Of a stretch of DNA of 64,000 bases, positions 53,835 to 63,864 are shown piece after piece; the first letter of the stretch is position 1, and every line of letters starts with the position of its first letter. Under the pieces are notes generated by a model. It searched no databases. It saw only the letters and a list, made by a program, of their open reading frames with translations, and was not told the DNA's origin. The stretch is from Gemmobacter serpentinus (GTDB taxonomy: Bacteria > Pseudomonadota > Alphaproteobacteria > Rhodobacterales > Rhodobacteraceae), in contig NZ_WCHR01000034.1 of assembly GCF_008973825.1 (NCBI RefSeq), forward strand, positions 42,840 through 106,839. The letters are read 5' to 3'. The translations under genes and the position numbers were made by a program.

Positions 53835-54245
53835 ATGCGTTCCAGCCTGTTCTTCGCCGCAGCCCTGCTTTGCCTTGGCGCGAGTGCCACCGTCGCCCAA
53901 AGCGGCCCGCCGCTCAGCGCCGATGAATTTGACGCCTATGCCACCGGCAAGACGCTGACCTATGCCGAAAGCGGCCAGATCTTCGGCACAGAGCAATACC
54001 TGACCAATCGTCGTGTCCGCTGGGCCTTTACCGATGATGTCTGCAAGATCGGCCACTGGTATCCGCAGGATGACCTGATCTGCTTCGTCTATGAGGATGA
54101 GCGCAATCCGCAATGCTGGGAATTCTGGCGCGAAGGCAATGGCTTGCGGGCGCGTTTCAATGGCGATCCGGCGGGCACGGAACTCAGCGAGGTGCAGCAG
54201 ACCTCGGCACCAATGCCCTGCTACGGCCCGGATGTGGGGGCATGA
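53835..54245 (+). CDS. Secreted protein of unknown function, tandem paralogue A
   Basis: This 136-residue protein has a signal peptide (LFFAAALLCLGASATVAQ). The mature part reads LSADEFDAYATGKTLTYAESGQIFGTEQYL, then RRVRWAF, CKIGHWYP, ICFVYEDE, CWEFW and a final Cys, suggesting disulphides. Its stop overlaps the next start (ATGA), and the next gene is a paralogue. No family is recognised. Confidence 0.75.
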   Translation: MRSSLFFAAALLCLGASATVAQSGPPLSADEFDAYATGKTLTYAESGQIFGTEQYLTNRRVRWAFTDDVCKIGHWYPQDDLICFVYEDERNPQCWEFWREGNGLRARFNGDPAGTELSEVQQTSAPMPCYGPDVGA

Positions 54246-54661
54246 CGATGCGCGCGCTCACGGTTCTTGCAGCCCTGATCTTGCCCGCGATCCTCGCCAC
54301 GGGCGTGCAGGCCGATGAGGCCGCGCCGCTGTCGGGCGACGCATTTGATGCGCTGACCCGCGGCACGGTGATGGATCACTATTACGAACATGGCGGGCTC
54401 TATGGGGCCGAGGAATATCTGCCGGGCCGTCGGGTGATCTGGCGCGACGGCGAGGGCTGTATGCGCGGCCACTGGACCGAGACCAGCCCCGGCCTGCTGT
54501 GTTTCCGCTATGATGGCACCAGCGCGACCTGGTGCTGGAATTATGTGCCGCGCGCCGATGGCGGCCTTGATGCGCTGCTAGACGGTGAAGTCGGCGAGAA
54601 TCCGATCACACTGCGCCGCGGGCATGGTCCGCTCAGCTGTGACGACGCCCCGAACGCTTAG
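54242..54661 (+). CDS. Secreted protein of unknown function, tandem paralogue B
   Basis: This 139-residue protein is read from ATG 54242. After a signal peptide ending GVQADEA it aligns over its length with its upstream neighbour: LSGDAFDALTRGTVMDHYY, YGAEEYLPGRRVIW, CMRGHW, LLCFRYDG, CWNY and SCDD. The same cysteine pattern is conserved. The two overlap by four bases, so they are co-translated; a local duplication is likely. Confidence 0.75.
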   Translation: MTMRALTVLAALILPAILATGVQADEAAPLSGDAFDALTRGTVMDHYYEHGGLYGAEEYLPGRRVIWRDGEGCMRGHWTETSPGLLCFRYDGTSATWCWNYVPRADGGLDALLDGEVGENPITLRRGHGPLSCDDAPNA

Positions 54662-54791
54662 GAGATTTGGCCGGGCGGGCGGTGCAGGATCGAAAGATTG
54701 GCGGTGACGACCAGATCTTCACAATGGACGCCCTGGGCAAACGAAGCTCCGGCAACATGAAACACCGGGAGACGAAGCGCCGGACAATGCC

Positions 54792-56411
54792 TCAGAACAG
54801 CGAGCCCTGCCCGCCGCCCTCACCGCCTTCTTCGCGGCGGGCCGGACGGCGCGCGGTGGACTTGGCAGGGGCCTGCGCCGCGATGGTTGCCGCGCCCACC
54901 TCGCCATCAGGACGCACCGACAGGCGACCGTCGCGGAACTGGATCTCCAGCAGCGGGGCAGCTGCAGCCATCGCGGCCTCGGTCACCACCTGACCGCCGG
55001 CGCGGACCACCGCATAACCGCGCGCGATGGTCTGCTCATAGCCAAGGGTCTGATGCATCCGCGCCTGTGCCTCCAGCCGCTCGCCCAGACGGGCGATCAT
55101 CCGGGCCTGCGCGGCCTCAAGCCGGGTTGCGACCTGCGCAAGCGCGGCGCGATTGCGCGCCAGATCGGCATCGGCCCCCGAAAGCAGCCGCGTCAGCGCC
55201 GGATTCAGCCGCGCGGCCAGGCCCGCCAGCTGATCGCGCCGCCGCTCCGCCCGCCGGGCCGCAGCCGCCTCCAGCCGCCCCGCCAGCCCCTCAACCCGCA
55301 AACCCGCCCGTCCGGTCAGCGCCAGAAGCGCGCCCGGCTGCAACCGCCCCGCCCGCGCCTCAAATGCGCTGCGCTTGCGCGCCACCGCCAGACCAAGCGC
55401 GCCGCCCAGCCGTTGCAATGCAGTGTCAAACCGCTGCTGCGGCACCGCAATCAGCGCCTCCGGGCGCGGCAGGGCGCGGCCCAGATCGCGCAGCCGTTGG
55501 CCGCGCCGCTCGCCCGCCTGGGCCATGGCACGATTCAGCCGGGCGCTGTGGCTGTCCAGCGTGGCCAACAGCTCGCCCCGCACCGGCACCGCCATCTCGG
55601 CGGCGGCGGTCGGTGTCGGCGCGCGGCGGTCGGCAGCAAAATCGATCAGGGTTGTGTCAGTCTCGTGCCCCACCGCCGAAATCAGCGGGATCTGACTGGC
55701 CGCCGCCGCCCGCACCACGATTTCCTCATTGAAGCCCCACAGGTCTTCCAGACTGCCGCCGCCACGCGCCACGATCAGCAGATCCGGGCGCGGGATTGCC
55801 CCGCCCGGCGCGATCGCATTGAAGCCCCGGATTGCTGCCGAGACCTGGGCCGCACAGTCCTGCCCCTGCACCGCCACCGGCCAGATCAGCACATGGCGCG
55901 GAAAGCGGTCGCGCAGCCGATGCAGGATGTCGCGGATCACCGCGCCCGAGGGCGAGGTGACAACGCCGATCACGCCCGGCAGATAGGGGATCGGCTGCTT
56001 CCTCGCCGGATCGAACAACCCCTCGGCCTGCAGCGCCGCGCGGCGCTTTTCCAGCATCGCCATCAGCGCGCCCGCCCCCGCAGGTGCCACGTCATCGACG
56101 ATCAGCTGATATTTCGACTGGCCCGGAAAGGTGGTCAGGCGGCCGGTTGCGATGACCTCCATCCCTTCCTCGGGGCGCACCTGCATTCGCGCCACCTGTC
56201 CCTTCCAGGAGACGGCAGCGATGACGCTGCGGTCATCCTTCAGATCGAAATAGAGATGCCCCGAGGATGGGCGGCTGACCCGCCCCACTTCGCCGCGCAC
56301 CCGCACCAGGCCAAACTCGCCCTCGATCACGCGTTTGACCGCGCCGGACAGTTCCGACACGGTGAATTCTGGCTGATTGCCCTGCGGGCCTGGGTCTTCG
56401 AACAAATCCAT
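54792..56411 (-). CDS. xseA: Exodeoxyribonuclease VII large subunit
   Basis: This 539-residue protein starts at ATG 56411 (a TTG at 56426 is a weaker option). It has an N-terminal OB fold (FTVSELSGAVKRVIEGEFGLVRVRGEVG), the catalytic domain with VIGVVTSPSGAVIRDILHRL, RPDLLIVARGGGSLEDLWGFNEE and SAVGHETDTTLIDFAADRRAPTPTAAAE, and a long coiled-coil region to about 470. It cuts single-stranded DNA with the small subunit XseB, which is not in the window. It is divergent from purD. Confidence 0.95.
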   Translation of the reverse strand: MDLFEDPGPQGNQPEFTVSELSGAVKRVIEGEFGLVRVRGEVGRVSRPSSGHLYFDLKDDRSVIAAVSWKGQVARMQVRPEEGMEVIATGRLTTFPGQSKYQLIVDDVAPAGAGALMAMLEKRRAALQAEGLFDPARKQPIPYLPGVIGVVTSPSGAVIRDILHRLRDRFPRHVLIWPVAVQGQDCAAQVSAAIRGFNAIAPGGAIPRPDLLIVARGGGSLEDLWGFNEEIVVRAAAASQIPLISAVGHETDTTLIDFAADRRAPTPTAAAEMAVPVRGELLATLDSHSARLNRAMAQAGERRGQRLRDLGRALPRPEALIAVPQQRFDTALQRLGGALGLAVARKRSAFEARAGRLQPGALLALTGRAGLRVEGLAGRLEAAAARRAERRRDQLAGLAARLNPALTRLLSGADADLARNRAALAQVATRLEAAQARMIARLGERLEAQARMHQTLGYEQTIARGYAVVRAGGQVVTEAAMAAAAPLLEIQFRDGRLSVRPDGEVGAATIAAQAPAKSTARRPARREEGGEGGGQGSLF

Positions 56412-56483
56412 GCCTCTACATGCCAAAGCGCCCGGCGCAGCGCAACCAGGTCAGGCGGCCCGTTCCTATGGCAAGCGTTGCCC

Positions 56484-56637
56484 GGGGGGCTGTCTGCCCC
56501 CCACGGAGCCTATCGGCTCCTCCCCCCGAGGATATTTCAGAACAGATGAATGCGGAAAGAACGTCGCTCATTCATCTGTTCTCAAATATCCTCAGGGGGT
56601 GAGGCCCGTCAGGGCCGAGGGGGCGCGAGCGCCCCCC
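56484..56637. repeat. Composite multi-hairpin intergenic element, copy 2
   Basis: This is the same order of parts as at 33480-33620 but inverted: GGGGGGCTGTCTGCCCCCC (56484-56502), a hairpin GGAGCCTATCGGCTCC (56505-56520), a long inverted repeat (arms at 56528-56552 and 56569-56593, one mismatch), GGCCCGTCAGGGCC (56603-56616) and GGGGGCGCGAGCGCCCCC (56619-56636). The smaller stems differ in sequence from the first copy yet still pair. It lies between the diverging xseA and purD genes, where a plain terminator would not be expected. Confidence 0.85.
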
Positions 56638-56727
56638 GATCCCGCCGACCACAGGCGCAAACGCCTTGCGCTGCTGGCCCCATCCCCCTAAGAGGCGGGC
56701 ATCACCGGCAGAGGGAGCAGCGCGCGC

Positions 56728-57990
56728 ATGAATATCCTCATCCTTGGCAGCGGCGGGCGCGAACATGCCCTGGCCTGGGCGGTCAAGCAGAACCCGAAAT
56801 GCGACCGTCTGATCGTGGCCCCCGGCAATGCCGGGATCGCGGCAATCGCGGAATGCGCCAGCCTCGACATCCTGAACCCCGCCCTTGTGGTGCGGTTCTG
56901 CGAGGAAAACACGATTGATTTCGTGATCGTCGGCCCCGAGGCACCGCTGGCCGCCGGGGTCGCGGATGCGACCCGCGCCGCGGGGATCCTGACCTTCGGG
57001 CCAAGTGCGGCGGCCGCACAGCTCGAGGCGTCCAAAGGTTTCACCAAGGCAATCTGTGATGCCTGCAATGCGCCGACGGCGGGCTATGCACGGTTTTCCG
57101 AGGCCGAGGCCGCGAAGGATTATATCCGCGCCACCGGCGCGCCGCTGGTGGTGAAGGCGGATGGGCTGGCCGCGGGCAAGGGCGTCATCATGGGCATGAC
57201 GGAAGCCGAGGCACTGGCCGGCATTGACGAGATCTTTGGCGGTGCCTTTGGTTCCGCCGGGGCCGAGGTGGTGATCGAGGAATTCATGGAGGGCGAAGAG
57301 GCCAGCTTCTTCATCCTGTCGGATGGGGAAACCGCCCTGCCCATCGGCACCGCGCAGGACCACAAGCGCGTGGGTGATGGCGATACCGGCCCCAATACCG
57401 GCGGCATGGGGGCCTATTCCCCCGCCCCGGTCTTGACCGATGCCATCGCGCAGGCGGCGCTGGACGAGATCGTGCTGCCGACCATCCGCGAGATGGCCCG
57501 GCGCGGCACGCCCTATGAGGGTGTGCTTTATGCGGGGCTGATGATCAAGGATGGCCGCGCGCGCCTCGTTGAATATAACTGCCGCTTTGGCGACCCGGAA
57601 TGTCAGGTTCTGATGATGCGGCTGGGCGCGCAGGCACTGGATCTGTTGCAGGCCTGCGCCGAGAAACGTCTGGGCGAGGTCAAGGCCGCCTGGGCCGAGG
57701 ATCACGCGGTGACCGTGGTGATGGCGGCGCAGGGCTATCCCGGTGCCTATGCCAAGGGCAGCGTGATCCGGGGCCTGGACGGTCTGCCCGAAGACAGCCG
57801 CAACATGGTGTTCCATGCCGGCACCGCCGCCCAAGATGGCGCGATCATCGCGACCGGCGGGCGGGTGCTGAACGTCACCGCCCGCGGCGACACGCTGGCC
57901 GAGGCCCAGGCCCGTGCCTATGCCATGGTCGATCAGATCGACTGGCCCGAGGGCTTTTGCCGCCGCGATATCGGCTGGCGCGCGCTGTAA
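56728..57990 (+). CDS. purD: Phosphoribosylamine-glycine ligase
   Basis: This 420-residue GARS enzyme of purine synthesis has the N-terminal [17 protein letters not shown], an ATP-grasp domain ([36 protein letters not shown]) and the [13 protein letters not shown] loop. GAGGGAG precedes the ATG. A strong terminator follows. Confidence 0.96.
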   Translation: MNILILGSGGREHALAWAVKQNPKCDRLIVAPGNAGIAAIAECASLDILNPALVVRFCEENTIDFVIVGPEAPLAAGVADATRAAGILTFGPSAAAAQLEASKGFTKAICDACNAPTAGYARFSEAEAAKDYIRATGAPLVVKADGLAAGKGVIMGMTEAEALAGIDEIFGGAFGSAGAEVVIEEFMEGEEASFFILSDGETALPIGTAQDHKRVGDGDTGPNTGGMGAYSPAPVLTDAIAQAALDEIVLPTIREMARRGTPYEGVLYAGLMIKDGRARLVEYNCRFGDPECQVLMMRLGAQALDLLQACAEKRLGEVKAAWAEDHAVTVVMAAQGYPGAYAKGSVIRGLDGLPEDSRNMVFHAGTAAQDGAIIATGGRVLNVTARGDTLAEAQARAYAMVDQIDWPEGFCRRDIGWRAL

Positions 57991-58013
57991 GGAACATGGT
58001 GCCGAGCTAAGGC

Positions 58014-58041
58014 AAAAAAAGGGGCCGCGAGGCCCCTTTTT
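58014..58041. terminator. Bidirectional terminator after purD
   Basis: GGGGCC and GGCCCC pair around GCGA, with AAAAAAA before and TTTTT after. It serves purD on the plus strand and ptsP on the minus strand. Confidence 0.9.
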
Positions 58042-58105
58042 CATCTCCGGTCCGGTTTCGTTTACGGCCCGTTTTCAGGTTGGGCCTGCAACCCGGCCCG
58101 CACCG

Positions 58106-60349
58106 TCATTCTGCCTGCGTGGCCAGCCATCCCATCAGCATCGGGCGCACGCTTTCCACACCCTGGGCCATGGCTTCGAACACCACCTCGCGCGCCTCGT
58201 TCAGATCGACCTGTCGCAGCAGCGCCTTCACCGGCCCGATGGAGGCAGGCCGCATCGATAGCGCGCCGATGCCAAGGGTGGCAAAGGTCAGCGCCTCGAC
58301 CGGGCGACCGGCATCCTCGCCGCAGAAGGACAGCGCCGTGCCACTGTCGCGGCAGCGATCCGCGATCAGCCGCAAAAAGCGCAGGAACGAGGTGTTCAGC
58401 GTGTCATAGCGCCGCCGCACGCGCTCATTCTCGCGATCCGCTGCAAAGAAGAACTGCTTCAGATCATTGCCGCCGATCGACACGAAATCGGCCATATCGA
58501 AGAACAGCTTGGGCGCATAGGCCAGGCTTGGCGTTTCCAGCATGGCCCCGATCTTCAGATCCTGCGGCACCGGACGGCCAAGCGCCGCCTCACGGTCGCG
58601 CTGACGCAGCACCATGTCGCGGGCCGCGACAAACTCGCCCAATTCGGTGATGAAGGGGAACATCACCTGCAAGTCCCGGCCATTGGCCGCCCGCATCAGC
58701 GCCTGCGCCTGCATCTGCAACACACCCGGCTTGTCGAGACCCACCCGGATCGCGCGCCAGCCCATGGCGGGGTTCGGCTCGTCCTGCGGCTTCATATAGG
58801 GCAGCACCTTGTCGGAACCGATATCAAGGGTGCGGAAGGCAACCGGACGCCCCTTGGCCGCATCCATCACCCTTGCGTAGAGCTTGGCCAGCTCATCGCG
58901 TTTGGGCATCTGGTTGCGGATCAGGAATTGCAGCTCGGTGCGGAACAGCCCGACCCCTTCGGCACCCGAGCTTTCGATGGAAGGCAAATCGGCCATCAGG
59001 CCTGCATTCATGTTCAGCCGCGTGACCGTGCCGCATTTCGATTGCGCCGGCAGGTTGCGCAAGGACGCATAGCGTTCCTGCGCCTTGGCCTGCATCGCCA
59101 TCTTGTCGCGGAAGGACCGCACCACCATCTCGTCCGGCCGCAGATGCGCCACGCCCTGATCCCCATCGACCAGCAGGTAATCGCCGTTCAGCGCCTCGGA
59201 GATGATGCCCTCGGCATGAATGACCAGCGGGATTGCCAGCGCCCGCGCCACAATCGCCGCATGTGACCCGACCGAACCTTCCTGCAGCACCACGCCGCGC
59301 AGCCGCTTGCCATATTCCAGCAGTTCCGCCGGGCCGATATTGCGGGCGACAAGGATCGGATCATCGGGCATCTGTGCCCCGGTATCCTGCCCCTGCCCGG
59401 TCAGGATGCGCAACAGGCGGTTCGACAGGTCATCCAGATCATGCAGACGCTCGCGCAGATAGGCGTCTTCAACCTGGCTGAGACGTGCGCGGGCGGCGGA
59501 TTGTTCTTTCTCCACCGCCGCCTCGGCCGACAGGCCGCGTGCGATGTCTTCCTCCATCCGCTTCAGCCAGCCCCGGCTGTTGGCGAACATCCGATAGGCT
59601 TCCAGCACCTGCCGCTGATCTTTGTCGAGCGATTCCGCCACCAGCAGATCATCGATGGAGACGCGCAATTGCCCGACTGCATCGCGAATGCGCTCGATCT
59701 CGGTCAGAGGATCATCGGCGACCGGGTTGGTTACCACCACGCGCGGCTCGTGCAGCCAGACATGGCCCTCGGCAGTGCCTTCCTGCGCCACACCGCCCCG
59801 GAACATGCGCGGCTGCTTGTGCAGGGCACCCGGGCTTTCGCCCTCGCCCAAGAATGCGCCCAATTCGGTCATCTCGGCCAGAACCATGGCCACGACTTCC
59901 AAGGCATAGACATCGTCTTCAAGGAAAAGCCGCTTGGTCTTGGATTGCACGACCAGCACGCCCAGCCGTTCACCAACCCGCTGGATCGGCACGCCAAGAA
60001 ACGAGGAATAAATCTCCTCGCCCGTTTCCGGCATGTAGCGAAAGCCCTTTTCGGAGGGCGCATCGGCCGTGTTGATCGGCGCGGCAGAGCGCGCCACGCG
60101 CCCCACCAGCCCCTCGCCCACCTTCATGCGGGTCTGGTGCACGGCCTCTTTCTTCAGGCCTTCGGTGGCGCAAAGTTCCAGCGTATCGGGATCGCGGAAC
60201 AGATAGATCGAACAGACCTCTGTATGCATCGAATCGGCGATGAGATGGGTGATACGGTCCAATCGGTCCTGTCCCTTGCCGGGAAGGGCCAGACTGTCGC
60301 GCAAACGACGAAGCAGTTTGCGGCTGTCACTCTCGCTGCGTTCGGCCAT
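58106..60349 (-). CDS. ptsP: PTS-Ntr enzyme I (phosphoenolpyruvate-protein phosphotransferase)
   Basis: This 747-residue protein passes phosphate from PEP to NPr. The N-terminal GAF domain (about 20-165) is typical of PtsP. The phosphohistidine is His363 in GSVGSHAAIVARAL, and the PEP-binding barrel includes SSGAEGVGLFRTELQF, LDIGSDK and SFCGEDAGRP. The start has GAGG close upstream. It lies in the same orientation as map and lysC. Confidence 0.96.
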   Translation of the reverse strand: MAERSESDSRKLLRRLRDSLALPGKGQDRLDRITHLIADSMHTEVCSIYLFRDPDTLELCATEGLKKEAVHQTRMKVGEGLVGRVARSAAPINTADAPSEKGFRYMPETGEEIYSSFLGVPIQRVGERLGVLVVQSKTKRLFLEDDVYALEVVAMVLAEMTELGAFLGEGESPGALHKQPRMFRGGVAQEGTAEGHVWLHEPRVVVTNPVADDPLTEIERIRDAVGQLRVSIDDLLVAESLDKDQRQVLEAYRMFANSRGWLKRMEEDIARGLSAEAAVEKEQSAARARLSQVEDAYLRERLHDLDDLSNRLLRILTGQGQDTGAQMPDDPILVARNIGPAELLEYGKRLRGVVLQEGSVGSHAAIVARALAIPLVIHAEGIISEALNGDYLLVDGDQGVAHLRPDEMVVRSFRDKMAMQAKAQERYASLRNLPAQSKCGTVTRLNMNAGLMADLPSIESSGAEGVGLFRTELQFLIRNQMPKRDELAKLYARVMDAAKGRPVAFRTLDIGSDKVLPYMKPQDEPNPAMGWRAIRVGLDKPGVLQMQAQALMRAANGRDLQVMFPFITELGEFVAARDMVLRQRDREAALGRPVPQDLKIGAMLETPSLAYAPKLFFDMADFVSIGGNDLKQFFFAADRENERVRRRYDTLNTSFLRFLRLIADRCRDSGTALSFCGEDAGRPVEALTFATLGIGALSMRPASIGPVKALLRQVDLNEAREVVFEAMAQGVESVRPMLMGWLATQAE

Positions 60350-60517
60350 GATCCTCGATCGCGTTCCTTTCTATGGGCTTATCCGCCTTAAATCACATGC
60401 TTGCAGAAAACGGAACGGGCTGCACTGGGAAAGATGCGGCGGCGCGCAGAGCCTTGCCAAAGCCCCCGACGGGCACAGCGTTTGCCTGCTGTTTCAGCAT
60501 TTCGCAGGGGTTGTGCC

Positions 60518-61267
60518 TCAGCCCGGCAGGGTCACGATCAGCGGGCCACGCTCGGTCGCGACCACGGTATGCTCATATTGCACCACCGCCGCAGGCGGCG
60601 CGCTGTAAAGCGTCCAGCCGTCATCGCCTTCGGTCGCCCATTGGCCACCCGTGGACAGAAACGGCTCCACCGTCAGCACCAACCCCTTGTGGATGCGACG
60701 ACGCTCGCCGCGCGCGGGCCAGGTCGGGATTTCCTCGGGATATTCGTGCAGGGCGCGGCCCACCCCATGGCTCGCCAGATTGCGGATCAGCGTATAGCCA
60801 TGTTCCTTGGCAAATTGCCCGATGGCCTTGCCGATATCGGCCAGCGGCGCGCTATCGCGGACCTGATCGATGCCGATCTGCATCGCGCGCCGCCCGTCCC
60901 GGCACAGCCGGTCTTGCGACGGGCGCGTGGGTGCCACCCGCCATGTGGCGCCGGTATCGGCGAAATAGCCGTCCTTAGAGGCCGAGACATCAATATTCAC
61001 CAGATCCCCCGGCGCGATCACCCGATCGCCGGGGATGCCATGGGCGATTTCCTCGTTCACGCTGATGCAGGTCGCGCCGGGAAAGTCATAGGTCGCCTCG
61101 GGGGCGGAGACCGCGCCCTCCTGCTCCAGCAAGCGGCGGCCGATCTCGTCCAGTTCGCGCGTGGTCATGCCCGGCTCCAGCGCGCGGGCCATGCCATGCA
61201 TCGTATTGGCCACAATGCGCCCGATGGCCTGAAGCCCCGCCAGTTCCTCTTCCTGCGTGATGGTCAT
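60518..61267 (-). CDS. map: Methionine aminopeptidase type I
   Basis: This 249-residue enzyme, read from ATG 61267, removes N-terminal methionine. The metal ligands Asp93, Asp104, His167, Glu201 and Glu232 are all present (NIDVSASKDGYFADTG, SHGVGRALHEYP, LTVEPF, YEHTVV). It has no N-terminal zinc region. It lies between lysC and ptsP. It may be a second MAP in this genome, since the usual map context is with rpsB or secY-linked genes. Confidence 0.93.
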   Translation of the reverse strand: MTITQEEELAGLQAIGRIVANTMHGMARALEPGMTTRELDEIGRRLLEQEGAVSAPEATYDFPGATCISVNEEIAHGIPGDRVIAPGDLVNIDVSASKDGYFADTGATWRVAPTRPSQDRLCRDGRRAMQIGIDQVRDSAPLADIGKAIGQFAKEHGYTLIRNLASHGVGRALHEYPEEIPTWPARGERRRIHKGLVLTVEPFLSTGGQWATEGDDGWTLYSAPPAAVVQYEHTVVATERGPLIVTLPG

Positions 61268-61370
61268 GGCGGGCCCCTGCCGTGGTTGATCCCCGCCTAT
61301 ATCGGGCAACCCCCGCCACAGGACAAGGCTTTGGGGCAAGGCTCAGGGACACGGCTTTCGCCCGCGCATG

Positions 61371-61400
61371 AAAAAGCCCCGATGCCGCAGCACCGGGGCC
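61371..61400 (-). terminator. Terminator after lysC
   Basis: Read on the minus strand, GCCCCG-type arms (61376-61381 and 61394-61399) with extra TGC/GCA pairing form a hairpin followed by TTTTT (61375-61371). It ends the lysC transcript before map. Confidence 0.8.
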
Positions 61401-61494
61401 AATTCCAACCGTCTGGTCTTTGCTCTGCCCCGATCTCAGGCCCAAATCGCAGCCCGTATTCGGGCCGGAATCAGCCCGAGCCTCGGACCCGTAT

Positions 61495-62754
61495 TCAGGC
61501 CTTGTCGAGATCGAAGGCGTCGTGCAGCGCCTGGACGGCAAGTTCCATATATTTGCGGTCGATCAGCACCGAGATCTTGATCTCGGAGGTCGAGATCACC
61601 TTGATGTTCACGCCCTCATTGGCCAGCGCCTTGAACATGGTGGCGGCGACGCCCGCATGGCTGCGCATACCGATGCCCACAACCGAGACCTTGGCCACAT
61701 CGGTATCGATGATCAGCTCGTCATACTTGATCTCGCCCTTGGCCATGGCATCTTCCATGGCTTTCTTGGCGCGCTCCACCTGATTGATCGGGCAAGAGAA
61801 GGTCATGTCGGTGACGGCACCCGGATGGGCCTCGTCATAGTCCTTCTCGCTGATGTTCTGGACGATCATGTCCACGTTCACGCCCGCTTCGGCCAGCGGC
61901 CCGAAGATGGCCTGCGCCACGCCGGGGCGATCCTCGATGGTGAAGAGGGTGATCTTCGCTTCATCGCGCGAGAAGGCGACGCCCGAGACGACTTTCGATT
62001 CCATGATTTCCTCCTCGTCGCAGACCAGGGTTCCAGAGTTCTCGTCGGTGTCTTCAAAGGAAGACAGCACCCGCAGCCGCACCTTGTAGCGCATGGCGAG
62101 TTCGACGGAACGGGTTTGCAGCACTTTTGCGCCCAGGGATGCCAGTTCCAGCATTTCCTCGAAGGCGATCTTGTCCAGCTTGCGCGCCTTGTCCGACACG
62201 CGCGGATCGGTGGTATAGACCCCGTCCACATCGGTATAGATGTCGCAGCGTTCGGCCCCAAAGGCCGCCGCAAAGGCCACGGCGGTGGTGTCAGACCCAC
62301 CCCGACCCAGGGTGGTGATCCGGCCCTCGGGGCTGACGCCCTGGAAGCCTGCGACCACCGCAACCTTGAAGCCTTCCTTGAACTTCGCCTCGATATTGTC
62401 TGGCGGGATCGACACGAAGCGCGCGGCCGAATGGGCGGCGGTCGTGTTGATCGGCACTTGCCAGCCCTGCCAGCTGCGGGCGGGCACGCCCATCTCTTGC
62501 AGGCGCAGCGCCATGAGACCGGCGGTCACATTCTCGCCGCTGGCCACCACAGCGTCATATTCGCGCGCGTCGTAAAGTTTCGAAGTGCCTTCGACCCAGC
62601 CGACCAGCTCATTGGTCTTGCCGGACATGGCGCTGACGATGACGATCACGTCATAGCCGCGCTCGACCTCTTTTTGCACCTTCTTGGCGGCGTTTTCGAT
62701 CCGCTCAAGATTGGCGACGGAGGTGCCGCCGAATTTCATCACCAGAAGTGGCAT
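61495..62754 (-). CDS. lysC: Aspartate kinase
   Basis: This 419-residue kinase starts lysine, threonine and methionine synthesis. The N-terminal KFGGTSVANLERI and GRGGSDTTAVAFAAAF are seen, followed by two ACT-like regulatory domains (about 265-415) including FTIEDRPGVAQAIFGPLAEAGVNVDMIVQN. GGGGGG precedes the ATG. An internal beta-subunit start, as in B. subtilis, is possible but not evident. Confidence 0.96.
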   Translation of the reverse strand: MPLLVMKFGGTSVANLERIENAAKKVQKEVERGYDVIVIVSAMSGKTNELVGWVEGTSKLYDAREYDAVVASGENVTAGLMALRLQEMGVPARSWQGWQVPINTTAAHSAARFVSIPPDNIEAKFKEGFKVAVVAGFQGVSPEGRITTLGRGGSDTTAVAFAAAFGAERCDIYTDVDGVYTTDPRVSDKARKLDKIAFEEMLELASLGAKVLQTRSVELAMRYKVRLRVLSSFEDTDENSGTLVCDEEEIMESKVVSGVAFSRDEAKITLFTIEDRPGVAQAIFGPLAEAGVNVDMIVQNISEKDYDEAHPGAVTDMTFSCPINQVERAKKAMEDAMAKGEIKYDELIIDTDVAKVSVVGIGMRSHAGVAATMFKALANEGVNIKVISTSEIKISVLIDRKYMELAVQALHDAFDLDKA

Positions 62755-62957
62755 TGGCGCCCCCCAGTCAGCCAGTCAAACCGCGTGCTTCCTAGCGAGA
62801 GCCGGGGGGGGATGCAAGCGCGCTTTCATATGGATTTCACAACCAACCCGCCGCCCATTCAGAAGCGGAAAGCCTGGCTGCAAAAGGCGTGCCGAAAATT
62901 ACGGGGCAGCATATGTGACCCTGCGGCAGCCATGGGGATACACGCGAGGGTCGCGGG

Positions 62958-63773
62958 TCAGCCGGACCCCAGCAGCGGCTTCACGCTGGCGGCTTCGGAA
63001 AAGCGGGCGACGACGCGTTCGGCACCGTGCTCCTGCCCCAGCCGCAACAGGCGAAAGCGGATGCGCGCCAGCTCGCGGTAGTGACGCAGGAAGGCTGCGT
63101 TCAGCGCAGCCCCCGACAGCGCGCCAAGCACCGGCACCGCCTGCGCCGCCAGTTTCTGCCCCATGGTGGCCGCGATCTTGGGGGCAAGCGTCGCCACCAG
63201 CTTGTTCAGCGCGGTCCCCGTCACCGTGATACGCGCCCCGATAAAGGCCGTGTTCACCCCATCATCGCCGCCCAAGGGCGTGCCAGAGGCAAAACAGCGC
63301 AGGATTTCGGCCTTGATGGCCGGATCATCGGGATCAAAGCCCTCGGCCTCGGCGACAGCGCGGATGGTGCCAAGGATCAGCGTGATCGTCACCGGCAGTT
63401 CGGCAACCGAGGTCAGCAAGCCCCCCGCCCCGCCGGCCGCCCCCGAAATTGCGGCGGCAATCGGCGCGGCAGCCGGCCCCATATCGGGCGCGTGTCGCCC
63501 CAGGGCCGCGACCCCAAGCGCGCGTTCCAGCGTGGCAAGCGTCAGCCCGTCCACCTGTTTGCGGATGCCATCGGGCAGAAGGCCCATCTGCGCCTCGACC
63601 GTGCCGCCCAGCTTTTGCAGGATCGACATCAGCGGACCATTGGCCTTGCGGGCGCGCTTGGCCAATTGCGCAATCTCGTATTCGGGGAAGGGTCCGCCCG
63701 CCACAGCAGGCAACGGCGCACCGGGATCGGTCGCCGTATCGGTCAGATCGGAGGCAGAGGGATCATCGCTCAT
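62958..63773 (-). CDS. EcsC family protein
   Basis: This is 271 residues from ATG 63773. Features are [29 protein letters not shown], a central Gly/Ala-rich stretch, [23 protein letters not shown], and [28 protein letters not shown], as in EcsC-domain proteins. Function of this group is unclear; B. subtilis EcsC belongs to a transporter operon. The start has no good ribosome binding site and overlaps the TGA of a frame that runs into the terminal repeat (ATGA). Confidence 0.78.
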   Translation of the reverse strand: MSDDPSASDLTDTATDPGAPLPAVAGGPFPEYEIAQLAKRARKANGPLMSILQKLGGTVEAQMGLLPDGIRKQVDGLTLATLERALGVAALGRHAPDMGPAAAPIAAAISGAAGGAGGLLTSVAELPVTITLILGTIRAVAEAEGFDPDDPAIKAEILRCFASGTPLGGDDGVNTAFIGARITVTGTALNKLVATLAPKIAATMGQKLAAQAVPVLGALSGAALNAAFLRHYRELARIRFRLLRLGQEHGAERVVARFSEAASVKPLLGSG

Positions 63774-63864
63774 AGCTGAAAAGGTAGGGGGGCGAAGGCT
63801 GCCTTGCAACGGGCACCGCGGTCACAGCGACGGAATATTATCGCGCGCTCGAACGGCCCGGATC

